In this document: positions 16,916 to 24,940 of the stretch, piece after piece
Position numbering within the stretch: the stretch's first letter is position 1
Layout of the letters: every line of letters begins with the position of its first letter
Assembly: GCA_003235475.1 (NCBI GenBank)
Contig: QJWC01000066.1
Span: forward strand, 1 to 51,670
Source of the DNA: Acidimicrobiia bacterium
GTDB taxonomy: Bacteria > Actinomycetota > Acidimicrobiia > Spongiisociales > UBA5794
Direction of reading: 5' to 3'
DNA: 51,670 bases
Made by a program: the position numbers and the translations under genes
Notes under the pieces: model-generated
Seen by the model: only the letters and a program-made list of their open reading frames with translations
Told to the model about the DNA's origin: nothing
Database searches by the model: none

Positions 16916-16945
16916 CGATCCTCCGTGCGCCTGACTCTATTGCGC

Positions 16946-19315
16946 TCAGACGGGCGAGATGGAGTATCGCCGTGCCACGAACGACCGTGACCGTGCGATC
17001 AAGAATTTGAGGGCGATGCCAACCAGGCCGGACACAACGAGGATGACGACCCACGCCTCCCATCGGATGGGAACAAGGTCGAAGAACGTTCGAGTTCCCG
17101 GCACCACGAGGACTCCCAGGTACGCCGCCGCGAGGCTCATGACCATGGCGATGTGGTGTCTCTCGGGCGGCTCGATCAACTCGTACAGCACAACGAGCCC
17201 CAGGGCGACCATGACCGTCGTCGCGGCCGTGCGCGACTCGACGAGCGACGCGTTGACCGCGTCGATGCGGGTGATGCCGTAGATCAGGAAGGTGGCAAGT
17301 CCCGTGGCGATGCCTGACGGAAGTGCGAAGGCGAGCACGCGGGCGAGGAAGCCAGGCCGAATCGGCGTATCGCGGGGCTCGAACGACAGGAGGAAGGCTG
17401 GGATCCCGATCGTGAGGGACCCGATGAGCGTCATGTGGCGAGGGAGGAACGGGAACGCAAGCCCAACGAAGCCGATCAGCAGCGCGAGCACCGTCGCGTA
17501 CACCGTCTTGGTCAGGAAGAGCGAGGACACTCGCTCCATGTTGGCCACGACCCGACGACCCTCAGCCACCACGTATGGCAGCGATGCAAACCGGTCGTCG
17601 AGGAGGACGAGCTGACCGACGGCCCTCGTCGCGCTCGCGCCAGAGCCCATGGCGATGCCGAGGTCCGCGTCCTTGATCGCCAGGACGTCGTTCACTCCGT
17701 CGCCCGTCATGCCGACGACGTGGCCGGCTCCCTGGAACGCCGCCACGAGCCTTCGCTTCTGATGCGGTGTCACTCGGCCGAACACACCGATGTCAGCGAT
17801 CTCGTCCGCGAGCCCTTCGGAATCCTCGTCGAGTTCGCGCGTATCTCTCGCCACCGTGTTCGGCATGCCGACATCGGACGCGACCGCGGCGACCGTCTTC
17901 GGCGAGTCACCCGAGATGACCCGCAGATCGACGTTCTGGCGACGGAAGTACTCGACCGTCTCCGCAGCGTCGTCCCGGATCGATTCGGCGAACACGACCA
18001 CGAGTGCAGGGGTGCCTGACGTCGCATCACCGATGGCCACGAGATCGGGGGCGGTTCTGGCCACGAGTACGGTGCGGCGACCCCGCTCCTCATAGGAGGA
18101 AACGAGGTCGCGGGTCTCTTGCGGCGTGTCGTGGGAGAGGAGGATCTCGGGAGCCCCGAGGACCCACGCTGAACCGTCGTCGAACGCCACAGCGGAGGTC
18201 TTGCGATCCGATGAGAAGGGAACACGAGCCGACACCGCAGGCCGCGCCTGGGTCGGGTATGCATGCGCGATTGCGAGCATGGTCGGGTTCGGATCGGGAT
18301 CGGCGGCTGCGATCGTCGCGAGGACGGCTGCGACGTCCACCTCGTCTGCACCGGGGATCGTCACCACATCGTCGAGGGTGATCGTGCCGTCCGTGAGGGT
18401 GCCCGTCTTGTCGACACAGAGAAGATCGACGCGGGCGAGTGTCTCGACGGCGGGAAGCTCCTGGACGAGGACGTTCTTGCGTCCCAAGCGAATCACCGCA
18501 ACCGCCATGGCCATCGACACGAGGAGCACGAGGCCCTGGGGAACCATCGCGACGACACCCGCCACGGTGGAGACGATCGCATCGCGCAGGCCATGGCCAG
18601 CGTCGAGCTGCGACCACAGGAGGAGGGCTGAGGTGGGGATGAGCAGCCAGGTGACGATGCGGAGGATCGTGTCGATCGAGCGGGCGAGGTCGGACTTGCC
18701 GAGCGCGAACTTCCGCGCCTCCCTTGCCAACTCGTGTGCGTACGCGTCGTCCCCGACCGCGGTCACGACGCACGTTCCGTTTCCCGCAACGACGAAGCTG
18801 CCGCTCAGCACCGAATCGCCGGGGCCCTTCGGGATCGCATCCTGCTCGCCCGTCAGCAGCGCCTCGGACACCTCCAAGCCGGATGACTCGAGGACGATGC
18901 CGTCAACAGGCACCTGCTGTCCGCGGCCGAGGAGGAGGATGTCGTCCTCGACGATCGCTTCTGCGGAGATGTCGACGTCTCCTGAAGAGCGCCTCACCGT
19001 CGCCCTGGGGACCACGAGAACCGTGAGCCGGTCGAGGGTTCGCTTCGCCCTCAGCTCCTGGATGATGCCGATCGACGCATTGAGAACCATCACCAGCCCG
19101 AACAGTGCGTCGATCGGATGGCCGAACACGAGGATCACCGCGACCATCGCGGTGATGATCGCGTTGAACCTGGTGAAGATGTTCCCGGCGAGAATGCTCG
19201 CGACGGAGCGGGACTCCCGGAGCGAATCGACGTTCACCCGACCGTCCGCGACACGCGCGGCAACTTCGTCGGGGGTGAGGGGGGTCGTATGCGTCGGGAG
19301 CAGGGGCGTGGTCAC
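16946..19315 (-). CDS. P-type ATPase, CtpE-like cation transporter
   Basis: 789 residues from GTG 19315. Motifs in order: TGE in the actuator domain (155-157), VPQGLVLL in helix M4 (258-265, the cation-site region), phosphorylated Asp302 in DKTGTLTDG, and GDGVNDVLAIKDADLGIAMGSG in the P-domain. About six helices follow at the C-terminus. The PQGL in M4 and overall size resemble actinobacterial CtpE (calcium uptake) more than heavy-metal pumps, and no N-terminal metal-binding CxxC is present. The ion remains inferred. TAGACA lies 7 nt before the GTG. Confidence 0.9.
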   Translation of the reverse strand: MTTPLLPTHTTPLTPDEVAARVADGRVNVDSLRESRSVASILAGNIFTRFNAIITAMVAVILVFGHPIDALFGLVMVLNASIGIIQELRAKRTLDRLTVLVVPRATVRRSSGDVDISAEAIVEDDILLLGRGQQVPVDGIVLESSGLEVSEALLTGEQDAIPKGPGDSVLSGSFVVAGNGTCVVTAVGDDAYAHELAREARKFALGKSDLARSIDTILRIVTWLLIPTSALLLWSQLDAGHGLRDAIVSTVAGVVAMVPQGLVLLVSMAMAVAVIRLGRKNVLVQELPAVETLARVDLLCVDKTGTLTDGTITLDDVVTIPGADEVDVAAVLATIAAADPDPNPTMLAIAHAYPTQARPAVSARVPFSSDRKTSAVAFDDGSAWVLGAPEILLSHDTPQETRDLVSSYEERGRRTVLVARTAPDLVAIGDATSGTPALVVVFAESIRDDAAETVEYFRRQNVDLRVISGDSPKTVAAVASDVGMPNTVARDTRELDEDSEGLADEIADIGVFGRVTPHQKRRLVAAFQGAGHVVGMTGDGVNDVLAIKDADLGIAMGSGASATRAVGQLVLLDDRFASLPYVVAEGRRVVANMERVSSLFLTKTVYATVLALLIGFVGLAFPFLPRHMTLIGSLTIGIPAFLLSFEPRDTPIRPGFLARVLAFALPSGIATGLATFLIYGITRIDAVNASLVESRTAATTVMVALGLVVLYELIEPPERHHIAMVMSLAAAYLGVLVVPGTRTFFDLVPIRWEAWVVILVVSGLVGIALKFLIARSRSFVARRYSISPV

Positions 19316-19349
19316 CGGATACTGTCTACCACAACGCCGAACCGAGGGC

Positions 19350-20147
19350 TCACACCTCCGGTGACAGATGAACCGACGTCACCTGGTGCACCGTGCGCGC
19401 GAGGTTCGTGAAAACCGCTGGCTCGATCGAGCCTCCTGCAGGGATGTCGAGCTTTGCCCCGTACCAGCCATCGACATTCCACGTCGCACCGTATGGGAGC
19501 GGCAGGTCTGCCCATTCGTCCCGGAACGGCCATGGGTTCACATAGACGTACGACGTCTCGGATGGGTACCACCCGGCGGCGATCTGGGCGTTTGCCCCAG
19601 ATCCGTTGTTGTCGACCGTCTTGTCCGAGTACCACTCTGATGCGATGTCGAACCCGTGCGGCCACAGGTGCGGCCCCGTGATCTCTCCTTCAATGCCAGC
19701 GTTGAGCACGTTGAGCGCCTCGACGGCAGCGACTGCGGCATCGCGGAACGCGGATGCGTGGTCGGGGTTGTAGGTCTGGGGGGTGTCGTCCGCATACCTA
19801 TCGGGATCGGGCACGACGTGGCCGCCTGCCTGCGCCGCGAGGTCGACGAGCGCGATGCCGATTGAATGGGGAGACGGGCCTCCCCTGAGATCGAATTCAA
19901 CGGAGCGGTCGCCTGCGGAAGCGAGGATCCGATGGTCGACCAGGTCGAGCTCCGCAGTGAGCGCTATGCCGTCGCCGAGTGCCGTCGGCGACGATGCGAA
20001 ACCGCGCGCGGTCGGGTCCATCGAGACATGCCGCCAGCGAGCGTCGTGGGTGCCGGCCGCTCGAGGGATCGCCGTGAGAGCCTGCGCGTACGCGTGCATC
20101 GTCGAACGGGTGGCCATCCAGCCATCAGGCAGGTCGGCGATGTGCAT
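19350..20147 (-). CDS. DUF5996-like protein
   Basis: 265 residues; CAGGAGG 4 nt before ATG 20147. The order of segments (YAQALTAIPRA, MDPTARGFASSPTALGDGIALTAELDLVDHRI, the closing PAVFTNLARTVHQVTSVHL) resembles DUF5996 proteins, whose function is unknown. No membrane segment. It lies 57 bp after the cytochrome oxidase operon on the same strand; a small hairpin AGGGT-N5-ACCCT at 20169-20183 lies between, so it may be transcribed on its own or by read-through. Confidence 0.6.
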   Translation of the reverse strand: MHIADLPDGWMATRSTMHAYAQALTAIPRAAGTHDARWRHVSMDPTARGFASSPTALGDGIALTAELDLVDHRILASAGDRSVEFDLRGGPSPHSIGIALVDLAAQAGGHVVPDPDRYADDTPQTYNPDHASAFRDAAVAAVEALNVLNAGIEGEITGPHLWPHGFDIASEWYSDKTVDNNGSGANAQIAAGWYPSETSYVYVNPWPFRDEWADLPLPYGATWNVDGWYGAKLDIPAGGSIEPAVFTNLARTVHQVTSVHLSPEV

Positions 20148-20203
20148 TCAGCCTCCTGAGACGTACGAAGGGTTCAACACCCTCTGACGCTGAGGATTCC
20201 CGA

Positions 20204-20779
20204 CTAGACACCGTCGCTGCGGTCTCGTTCGACGACCTGGCGCCACTCTTCATGGTCATCCTTGCCGAGAGCCCGTGTGACGTTGAGGCCGATCACGATG
20301 ATCACACCAACGGCAATACCGAACCCGAATGTCGGCAACGCGATGATCGCGAAGTCATAGTCGCGCGGTTGGATGCTCAGCGTGATGCCGCCTGACGGGT
20401 GGAGGGTGCATACGAAGAAGCCGCCGTAGGCAGGCTGCAGTTCGAACGACTGGACGGAATGGGGTTGCACCACCCAGTTCCCCAGCACGTGTGCGACATC
20501 GTCCTGATTGTCGAGCACGAGCGTGTCGTCTGCGTAGAACGTCCAGGTCGGGGGGATCTTGAGCGGGTTCTCTCCCGCAGCGATGAGCTCGGCAGAACCC
20601 TGTGGTATCTCGAGGTTGTGCACCACGGGATCGCGGGTGTCCGCCGTGTAGATCAGCAGCGCGACCGACGAGAGAACCCCAATCACCAGGGTGGAGACCG
20701 CAATGATGACCGCCGCTTCGATTCGGCGCCGCCGCTTCGAGATGGTCTTCGGTGTGGCCCGCTCAGCGGTGCTCGTCAT
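20204..20779 (-). CDS. Membrane-anchored cupredoxin-like protein of the oxidase operon
   Basis: 191 residues. Membrane helices at ~20-45 and ~142-166 flank an extracytoplasmic domain (~50-138). In that domain His97 (DDVAHVLG) and Cys124-X2-His127 (FVCTLHPSGGI) match the plastocyanin-type copper ligand order, with Ile132 where plastocyanin has the axial Met. The gene starts directly after the stop of subunit III (TAGATG), so it belongs to the operon. A role in electron entry to, or copper delivery for, the oxidase is inferred. It is not one of the standard subunits I know. Confidence 0.7.
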   Translation of the reverse strand: MTSTAERATPKTISKRRRRIEAAVIIAVSTLVIGVLSSVALLIYTADTRDPVVHNLEIPQGSAELIAAGENPLKIPPTWTFYADDTLVLDNQDDVAHVLGNWVVQPHSVQSFELQPAYGGFFVCTLHPSGGITLSIQPRDYDFAIIALPTFGFGIAVGVIIVIGLNVTRALGKDDHEEWRQVVERDRSDGV

Positions 20780-21352
20780 CTAGAAAAGATACAAGGTGGG
20801 ATAGATGAGGACCCACGCGAGGTCGACGAAGTGCCAGTACTTCACCACGCCTTCGACGCCCCAGTAGTTGTCCGAACCGAAGCGGCCCCTCATGCCGAGG
20901 AACAACACGATGAACAGGCCGACCATGCCTGTGATCACGTGGAAGGCGTGGAGCCCGATGAGCATGAAGTATGCCGACCCGTAGGGCGTGCCGGGCGGGT
21001 AATGCAGCGTCGCCTCGTACAACTCGATGGCGACCCCGATGAGGAAGATCCCGGCCATCCCGATGGTGACCGTCGTCCACAGGGCAAATCGCTTCCGTTC
21101 GTTGTGGGCCATCGATGCCTCGGCGAGATACGCACTGATCGACGAAGCGAGCAGCACGATCGTGATCGCGAGCGCCAGTTTCTGGTTGAGCTCCTCCGGG
21201 CGGAAGGTTCCCGTGGTGAAGTAACGAGCCGACAGGAACGCCCCGAACAGGAAGCACTCCGACATGATGAAGAACCAAAGGCCGAGCCGGTTGGCCCGCG
21301 GCTGGAAAGCCGTGTCTTGGTGGTACTCGCTGTGCATCGTGTCAGCCGTCAT
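20780..21352 (-). CDS. ctaE: Cytochrome c oxidase subunit III
   Basis: 190 residues with five membrane helices, a typical short bacterial COX3: RLGLWFFIMSECFLFGAFLSARYF at the start, then PYGSAYFMLIGLHAFHVITGMVGL and VVKYWHFVDLAWVLIYPTLYLF at the end, including the conserved HAFHV and WHFVD. It stabilises the catalytic core of the oxidase. Its ATG overlaps the stop of the subunit IV gene by one base (TGATG). Confidence 0.95.
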   Translation of the reverse strand: MTADTMHSEYHQDTAFQPRANRLGLWFFIMSECFLFGAFLSARYFTTGTFRPEELNQKLALAITIVLLASSISAYLAEASMAHNERKRFALWTTVTIGMAGIFLIGVAIELYEATLHYPPGTPYGSAYFMLIGLHAFHVITGMVGLFIVLFLGMRGRFGSDNYWGVEGVVKYWHFVDLAWVLIYPTLYLF

Positions 21353-21585
21353 CAGTGATCCTCACTCCACAGGGCACGGAGATGCATGAACGTGTCGAGG
21401 ATGATCCAGCCTTTTGCGAAGACGAACGGGAGGAGGGCAATTGTTCGCCAGGAGGCATCGTGTCCGACTGTGTAGACGATGAACTCGGCAACGGTCAGGA
21501 CTGCGAGCCAGAACGCTCCCACGAGCCCCTTCTTCGTGGACTTCTTGAGCCCCGCCTTGTCGACCGCGACCTGGTCCGTGGTCAT
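21352..21585 (-). CDS. Cytochrome c oxidase subunit IV
   Basis: 77 residues. A basic N-terminus (KKSTKKG) precedes two to three hydrophobic helices: GAFWLAVLTVAEFIVYTVG, then WRTIALLPFVFAKGWIILDTFMHLRALW. This matches the small prokaryotic subunit IV that sits between COX1 and COX3 genes. The start overlaps the subunit I stop by 4 bp (ATGA), so translation is coupled. Confidence 0.85.
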   Translation of the reverse strand: MTTDQVAVDKAGLKKSTKKGLVGAFWLAVLTVAEFIVYTVGHDASWRTIALLPFVFAKGWIILDTFMHLRALWSEDH

Positions 21586-23411
21586 ACCGTGACCTCCTCA
21601 CGCTGTTCCTCGGCATGGGGTTCCTCGTCCGGGAAGTGGGCGTGGATCGAGCCCTCGACGCCGTAGTCGTACGGATGTCCGACGATCCGCGGTTGGCTGT
21701 GGAAGTTGTGTTGGCTCGGCGGCGACTCGACGAGCCATTCGAGTGTGCGCGCGTTCCACGGATTGGGACCCGCCTTGGGGCCGCGGATCGCTGAGTACAA
21801 CAAGTTGCCGACGAACAGCAGGAAGCTCGCTCCGAGAATCAGGGCAGACACCGAGGCGAACTTGTTCGCGCCCTCGAACGCCGCTGGGTAGTCCCCCACC
21901 CTTCGGTTCATACCGTTCATTCCGGCCCAGAAGAGCGGGATGAAGGTCGCGTTGAATGCCAGCGTCACCCAGATGCCGAAGATGCGGCCAGCCGTCTCGT
22001 TGTACATGCGCCCGGTGATCTTCGGAAACCAATAGAACGTCGCTGCGAGCAGCGCGAAGATCGCGCCGCCCACGATCGTGTAGTGGAAGTGTGCAACCAC
22101 GAAGTACGTGTCGTGGAGGTGGATGTCGGTCGCGACGTCGGCGAGGAAGATGCCGGTGATACCGCCGATGAGGAAGTTGAAGAGCCACCCGAACGCGACG
22201 ATCAGCGGCGTGCGGAACCACAATCTCCCCTGCCAGAGGGTGCCGATGATCGACAGGAAGATGATGCCCGTCGGGATCGAGATCGCCTCGGTGAGGATCA
22301 TGAACGGGCCGTGCAGGAAGTCCGCCATCCCGGATGTGAACATGTGGTGCGCCCACACGACCACGGACAACCCCACGATCGACAGCAGCGCCGCGACCAC
22401 GGCTTTGTAGGCGAAGAGCGGCTTTCGGGCGAACGTGGTGACGAGCTCGAGGATCACCCCGAAGCCGGGAAGCACCATGATGTAGACGGCCGGATGCGAG
22501 TAGAACCAGAAGATGTGTTCATAGAGCAGTCCGGTACCCACATCCGGACTGAAGAATGCAGTCCCGGCAACCCGGTCCATCGTCACGAGCACGAGCGCCG
22601 CAGCAAAGAACTGCGTGACCGTGAACGCCAGCAGTGAGGTCGCGAAGCCTGCCCACGTGAAGATCGGGAGACGTCCCCAGGTCATTCCTGGCGCACGCAT
22701 CGTGATCACCGTCACGAGGATGTTGAGCGCGCCGAGGATGGACACGAGGCCGAAGGTGATGATGGCGAGGTTGAACAGGATCTGCCCGGAGTCGTTCGTC
22801 ACCGAGAGGGGTGCGTAGGACGTCCATCCTGCGTTGAACGCTCCAAGGAACGGGGCGCCGAGCAACCCCACTGCGACGGGTGGGAGGAGCCAATACGCCA
22901 AGGCGTTGAGGCGGGGGAACGCCATGTCGGCTGCGCCGATCTGGATCGGAATCACATAGTTGCCGAACGCACCGATCACGCCAGCGACGGCCACCGCGAC
23001 CATCAGGATGCCGTGCATCGAGACGATCTTGTTGAAGTCGTCGAGGTCGACGACGCCCATACCGGGCGAGGCAAGCTCGATGCGCATGATCATCGCTGAC
23101 AATCCGCCAATGAGAAGCACTGAGATCAGGGTCACGCCGTACTGGATGCCAATGACCTTGTGGTCGATGCTGAACTCGAAGTAGCGCTTCCACCCCTGGC
23201 TCTCGGACACCTTCGGCGTCTTGCCGATCCACTGGCGACCGAAGGCCTCGATACCCCCGACGCCGGCGAGCCATCCGATGAGCGCAAGCACATATCCGGC
23301 AATCACGGCGAGCTCGTCCGTCGCGCCGTTGCCGTTGATGATGACCGTCAGCGCTACGCCGCTCAAATAGCCCGTAACCGCGAGGACCAACCCTCGTGCG
23401 ACGTACTTCAT
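21582..23411 (-). CDS. ctaD: Cytochrome c oxidase subunit I, A2-type
   Basis: 609 residues. Heme/copper ligands can be placed: His133 (MHG), His306 and Tyr310 (YSHPAVY, the cross-linked His-Tyr pair), His355-His356 (WAHHMF), His441 and His443 (HFHY). Residues 304-305 are Tyr-Ser where A1-type enzymes have Gly and the D-channel Glu follows in HPE; YSHP marks the A2 group. About 70 extra N-terminal residues add two helices before the core (EFSIDHKVIGIQY). It reduces oxygen to water and pumps protons. Second gene of the operon, 25 bp after subunit II. Confidence 0.95.
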   Translation of the reverse strand: MKYVARGLVLAVTGYLSGVALTVIINGNGATDELAVIAGYVLALIGWLAGVGGIEAFGRQWIGKTPKVSESQGWKRYFEFSIDHKVIGIQYGVTLISVLLIGGLSAMIMRIELASPGMGVVDLDDFNKIVSMHGILMVAVAVAGVIGAFGNYVIPIQIGAADMAFPRLNALAYWLLPPVAVGLLGAPFLGAFNAGWTSYAPLSVTNDSGQILFNLAIITFGLVSILGALNILVTVITMRAPGMTWGRLPIFTWAGFATSLLAFTVTQFFAAALVLVTMDRVAGTAFFSPDVGTGLLYEHIFWFYSHPAVYIMVLPGFGVILELVTTFARKPLFAYKAVVAALLSIVGLSVVVWAHHMFTSGMADFLHGPFMILTEAISIPTGIIFLSIIGTLWQGRLWFRTPLIVAFGWLFNFLIGGITGIFLADVATDIHLHDTYFVVAHFHYTIVGGAIFALLAATFYWFPKITGRMYNETAGRIFGIWVTLAFNATFIPLFWAGMNGMNRRVGDYPAAFEGANKFASVSALILGASFLLFVGNLLYSAIRGPKAGPNPWNARTLEWLVESPPSQHNFHSQPRIVGHPYDYGVEGSIHAHFPDEEPHAEEQREEVTV

Positions 23412-23436
23412 TCGTGGCTTCCGTTCACTCGGGGTC

Positions 23437-24165
23437 TCATCCGCCTGCCTTCAGGTTGTCGATGTACGTGAGGAATTCCTGCTCGGAGACGACCCTCACT
23501 GGCAAGGCCATCCTTGCGTGCCCCGGGCCGCAGAGTTCAGCACATTGGATGCGCAGGTTCACGTCATCGTTCATGGAACCTTCACGTGTCGCGGTGGCGT
23601 AGGCCTGGGTCGTGAGACCGGGAACGGCGTCGATCTTGATGCGGAAGGCTGGGATCCAGAACGAGTGCAGAACGTCGGCGCTCATGACGTCGTACCTCAC
23701 CCGCGCGTCTGCTGGGACGACGAGCTCGTCGAGTGCGGTCGCGCCGTTCTCGTACTCGACGCTCCATGCGAACTGTTGGCCATGGAGCGTGATCACATGG
23801 TCTGAGGACGGCTCCCCGCGAATCTCGGCGAGGCCCACGAAGCCCGGGTTGATCACGACGTAGATGGCGAGGAGGGAAGTGATGATGAGCCACCCGGTGA
23901 CAATGCCCCGGTGGCCGTGGATGTTCTCGCCGTCCTGTCGGGTCGCTCCCTTGTCGCGCCATCCGATGACTGACCAGGTCATCACGGCGAGGACGAGCGC
24001 CATGACGGGCGCACCGAGGTACTGCAGCAGAAGCATGGCACTGTCCACCACGTGCGCTTCCTCCGACCATTCGGCCGGGAGCCATGAGAAGTTCGCCACG
24101 GCGAACATCATGAGCACCGAGTAACTCAGCCAGAGAATCCCGACTGGTATCCACGATTTGCGCAC
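23437..24165 (-). CDS. ctaC: Cytochrome c oxidase subunit II
   Basis: 243 residues from GTG 24165 (GGAGG 4 nt upstream; an earlier in-frame GTG at 24234 lies before the promoter). Three hydrophobic segments (~8-26, ~50-75, ~95-118) precede a periplasmic cupredoxin domain with the CuA ligands: VLHSFWIP, and CAELCGPGHARM giving Cys-X3-Cys-X3-His-X2-Met. It takes electrons from a cytochrome c or another donor. First gene of the minus-strand oxidase operon, divergent from an ArsR-type regulator. Confidence 0.95.
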   Translation of the reverse strand: MRKSWIPVGILWLSYSVLMMFAVANFSWLPAEWSEEAHVVDSAMLLLQYLGAPVMALVLAVMTWSVIGWRDKGATRQDGENIHGHRGIVTGWLIITSLLAIYVVINPGFVGLAEIRGEPSSDHVITLHGQQFAWSVEYENGATALDELVVPADARVRYDVMSADVLHSFWIPAFRIKIDAVPGLTTQAYATATREGSMNDDVNLRIQCAELCGPGHARMALPVRVVSEQEFLTYIDNLKAGG

Positions 24166-24201
24166 GAAGCCTCCAGGCGCACGGTTGGTCCGACCGGCGG
24201 G

Positions 24202-24207
24202 ATCATA
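24202..24207 (-). promoter_or_regulatory. -10 element of the oxidase operon
   Basis: TATGAT on the minus strand, 37 bp before the GTG of subunit II; the ribosome site GGAGG lies between. No convincing -35. Confidence 0.45.
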
Positions 24208-24270
24208 ACCGCTCCGCGATCTCCAGTCCTTCACCCTGTCCAGATTGACGGTGAAGACGCCAACCCATAC

Positions 24271-24290
24271 ACTTAACTGCTAGGTTAAGT
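24271..24290. promoter_or_regulatory. Palindromic operator of the ArsR-type repressor
   Basis: ACTTAAC-TGCTAG-GTTAAGT: perfect 7-bp arms, 6-bp centre, AT-rich in a GC-rich region, ending 2 bp before the ATG at 24293. It covers a TAGGTT hexamer (24281-24286) that lies 6 nt before the ATG, so a bound repressor would block a leaderless promoter. ArsR-type proteins usually bind such symmetric AT-rich sites. Confidence 0.75.
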
Positions 24291-24292
24291 AT

Positions 24293-24649
24293 ATGGACCA
24301 AGTCAAGGACGAACTGAGCTCGGTGTTCGAAGCTCTCGGCAACGATCATCGCCGCGACATGATCGTGTTGCTGTCAATACGGCCGAGGTCGATCAGCGAG
24401 TTGGCTACGGCCAGGGGCCTCTCCCTACCGGCGATTCACAAGCACGTGCGGGTGCTCGAGGCAGCCGCGATGGTCCACCGCCGCAAGATCGGTCGAACGA
24501 ACTTTCTGGCCATACGCCGTGAACCGCTCAGGCTGCTCCAGCAGTGGACGAACCAGTTCAGCCCATGGTGGGGCACCGACGCGGAGTCGCTCGACAACTA
24601 CGCAGAAAACCTCGCCGCCCAGACGACAGACAAGGAGAAGAAGCGATGA
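24293..24649 (+). CDS. ArsR-family transcriptional repressor
   Basis: 118 residues with a winged helix-turn-helix at ~5-85: VFEALGNDHRRDMIVLLSIRPRSISELATARGLSLPAIHKHVRVLEAAAMVHRRKIGRTNFLAI. No metal-binding Cys cluster is visible, so it is probably of the non-metal ArsR type often paired with SRPBCC or YCII proteins. It overlaps the YCII gene by 4 bp (ATGA). The perfect palindrome just upstream indicates autorepression. Divergent from the oxidase operon, which starts 127 bp away; control of the oxidase is possible but not shown. Confidence 0.9.
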   Translation: MDQVKDELSSVFEALGNDHRRDMIVLLSIRPRSISELATARGLSLPAIHKHVRVLEAAAMVHRRKIGRTNFLAIRREPLRLLQQWTNQFSPWWGTDAESLDNYAENLAAQTTDKEKKR

Positions 24650-24933
24650 AGAAGTTCCTGCTCCTCGCCCATGGCGAGATGCAACGTACCCCCGAGTTCT
24701 TCGAAGCCCACCAGAAGTGGTGGTCCGCGATCCAAGACCGCGTGGTCGACTCTGGCAACCCGCTGGTCGCCGGCCGAAGAGTGACGTCGAACGGAGACGT
24801 GTCTGACATTTCCCCTGACATGACCCCGGCACTCGGCTATTCGATCATCGAGGCGGAATCGATGGACGACGCAGTGGCGTTGATGGCCGACAGCCCCATG
24901 GACATGTGGGTCTACGAAGCCATGCCGATGTAG
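24646..24933 (+). CDS. YCII-domain protein
   Basis: 95 residues (MKKFLLLAHGEM..., with PEFFEAHQKWWSAIQ and later YSIIEAESMDDAVALMADSPM). This is the ferredoxin-like YCII/DGPF fold common in Actinomycetota. Many members have no known reaction. Translationally coupled to the ArsR-type repressor, so the pair forms one regulated unit. Confidence 0.85.
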   Translation: MKKFLLLAHGEMQRTPEFFEAHQKWWSAIQDRVVDSGNPLVAGRRVTSNGDVSDISPDMTPALGYSIIEAESMDDAVALMADSPMDMWVYEAMPM

Positions 24934-24940
24934 GCAAGGG

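Noticed and set aside
16946-19315. Heavy-metal (Cu/Zn/Cd) P1B-type ATPase
   Set aside because: No CPx motif in the membrane and no N-terminal metal-binding CxxC; the M4 motif PQGL fits the CtpE-like group.
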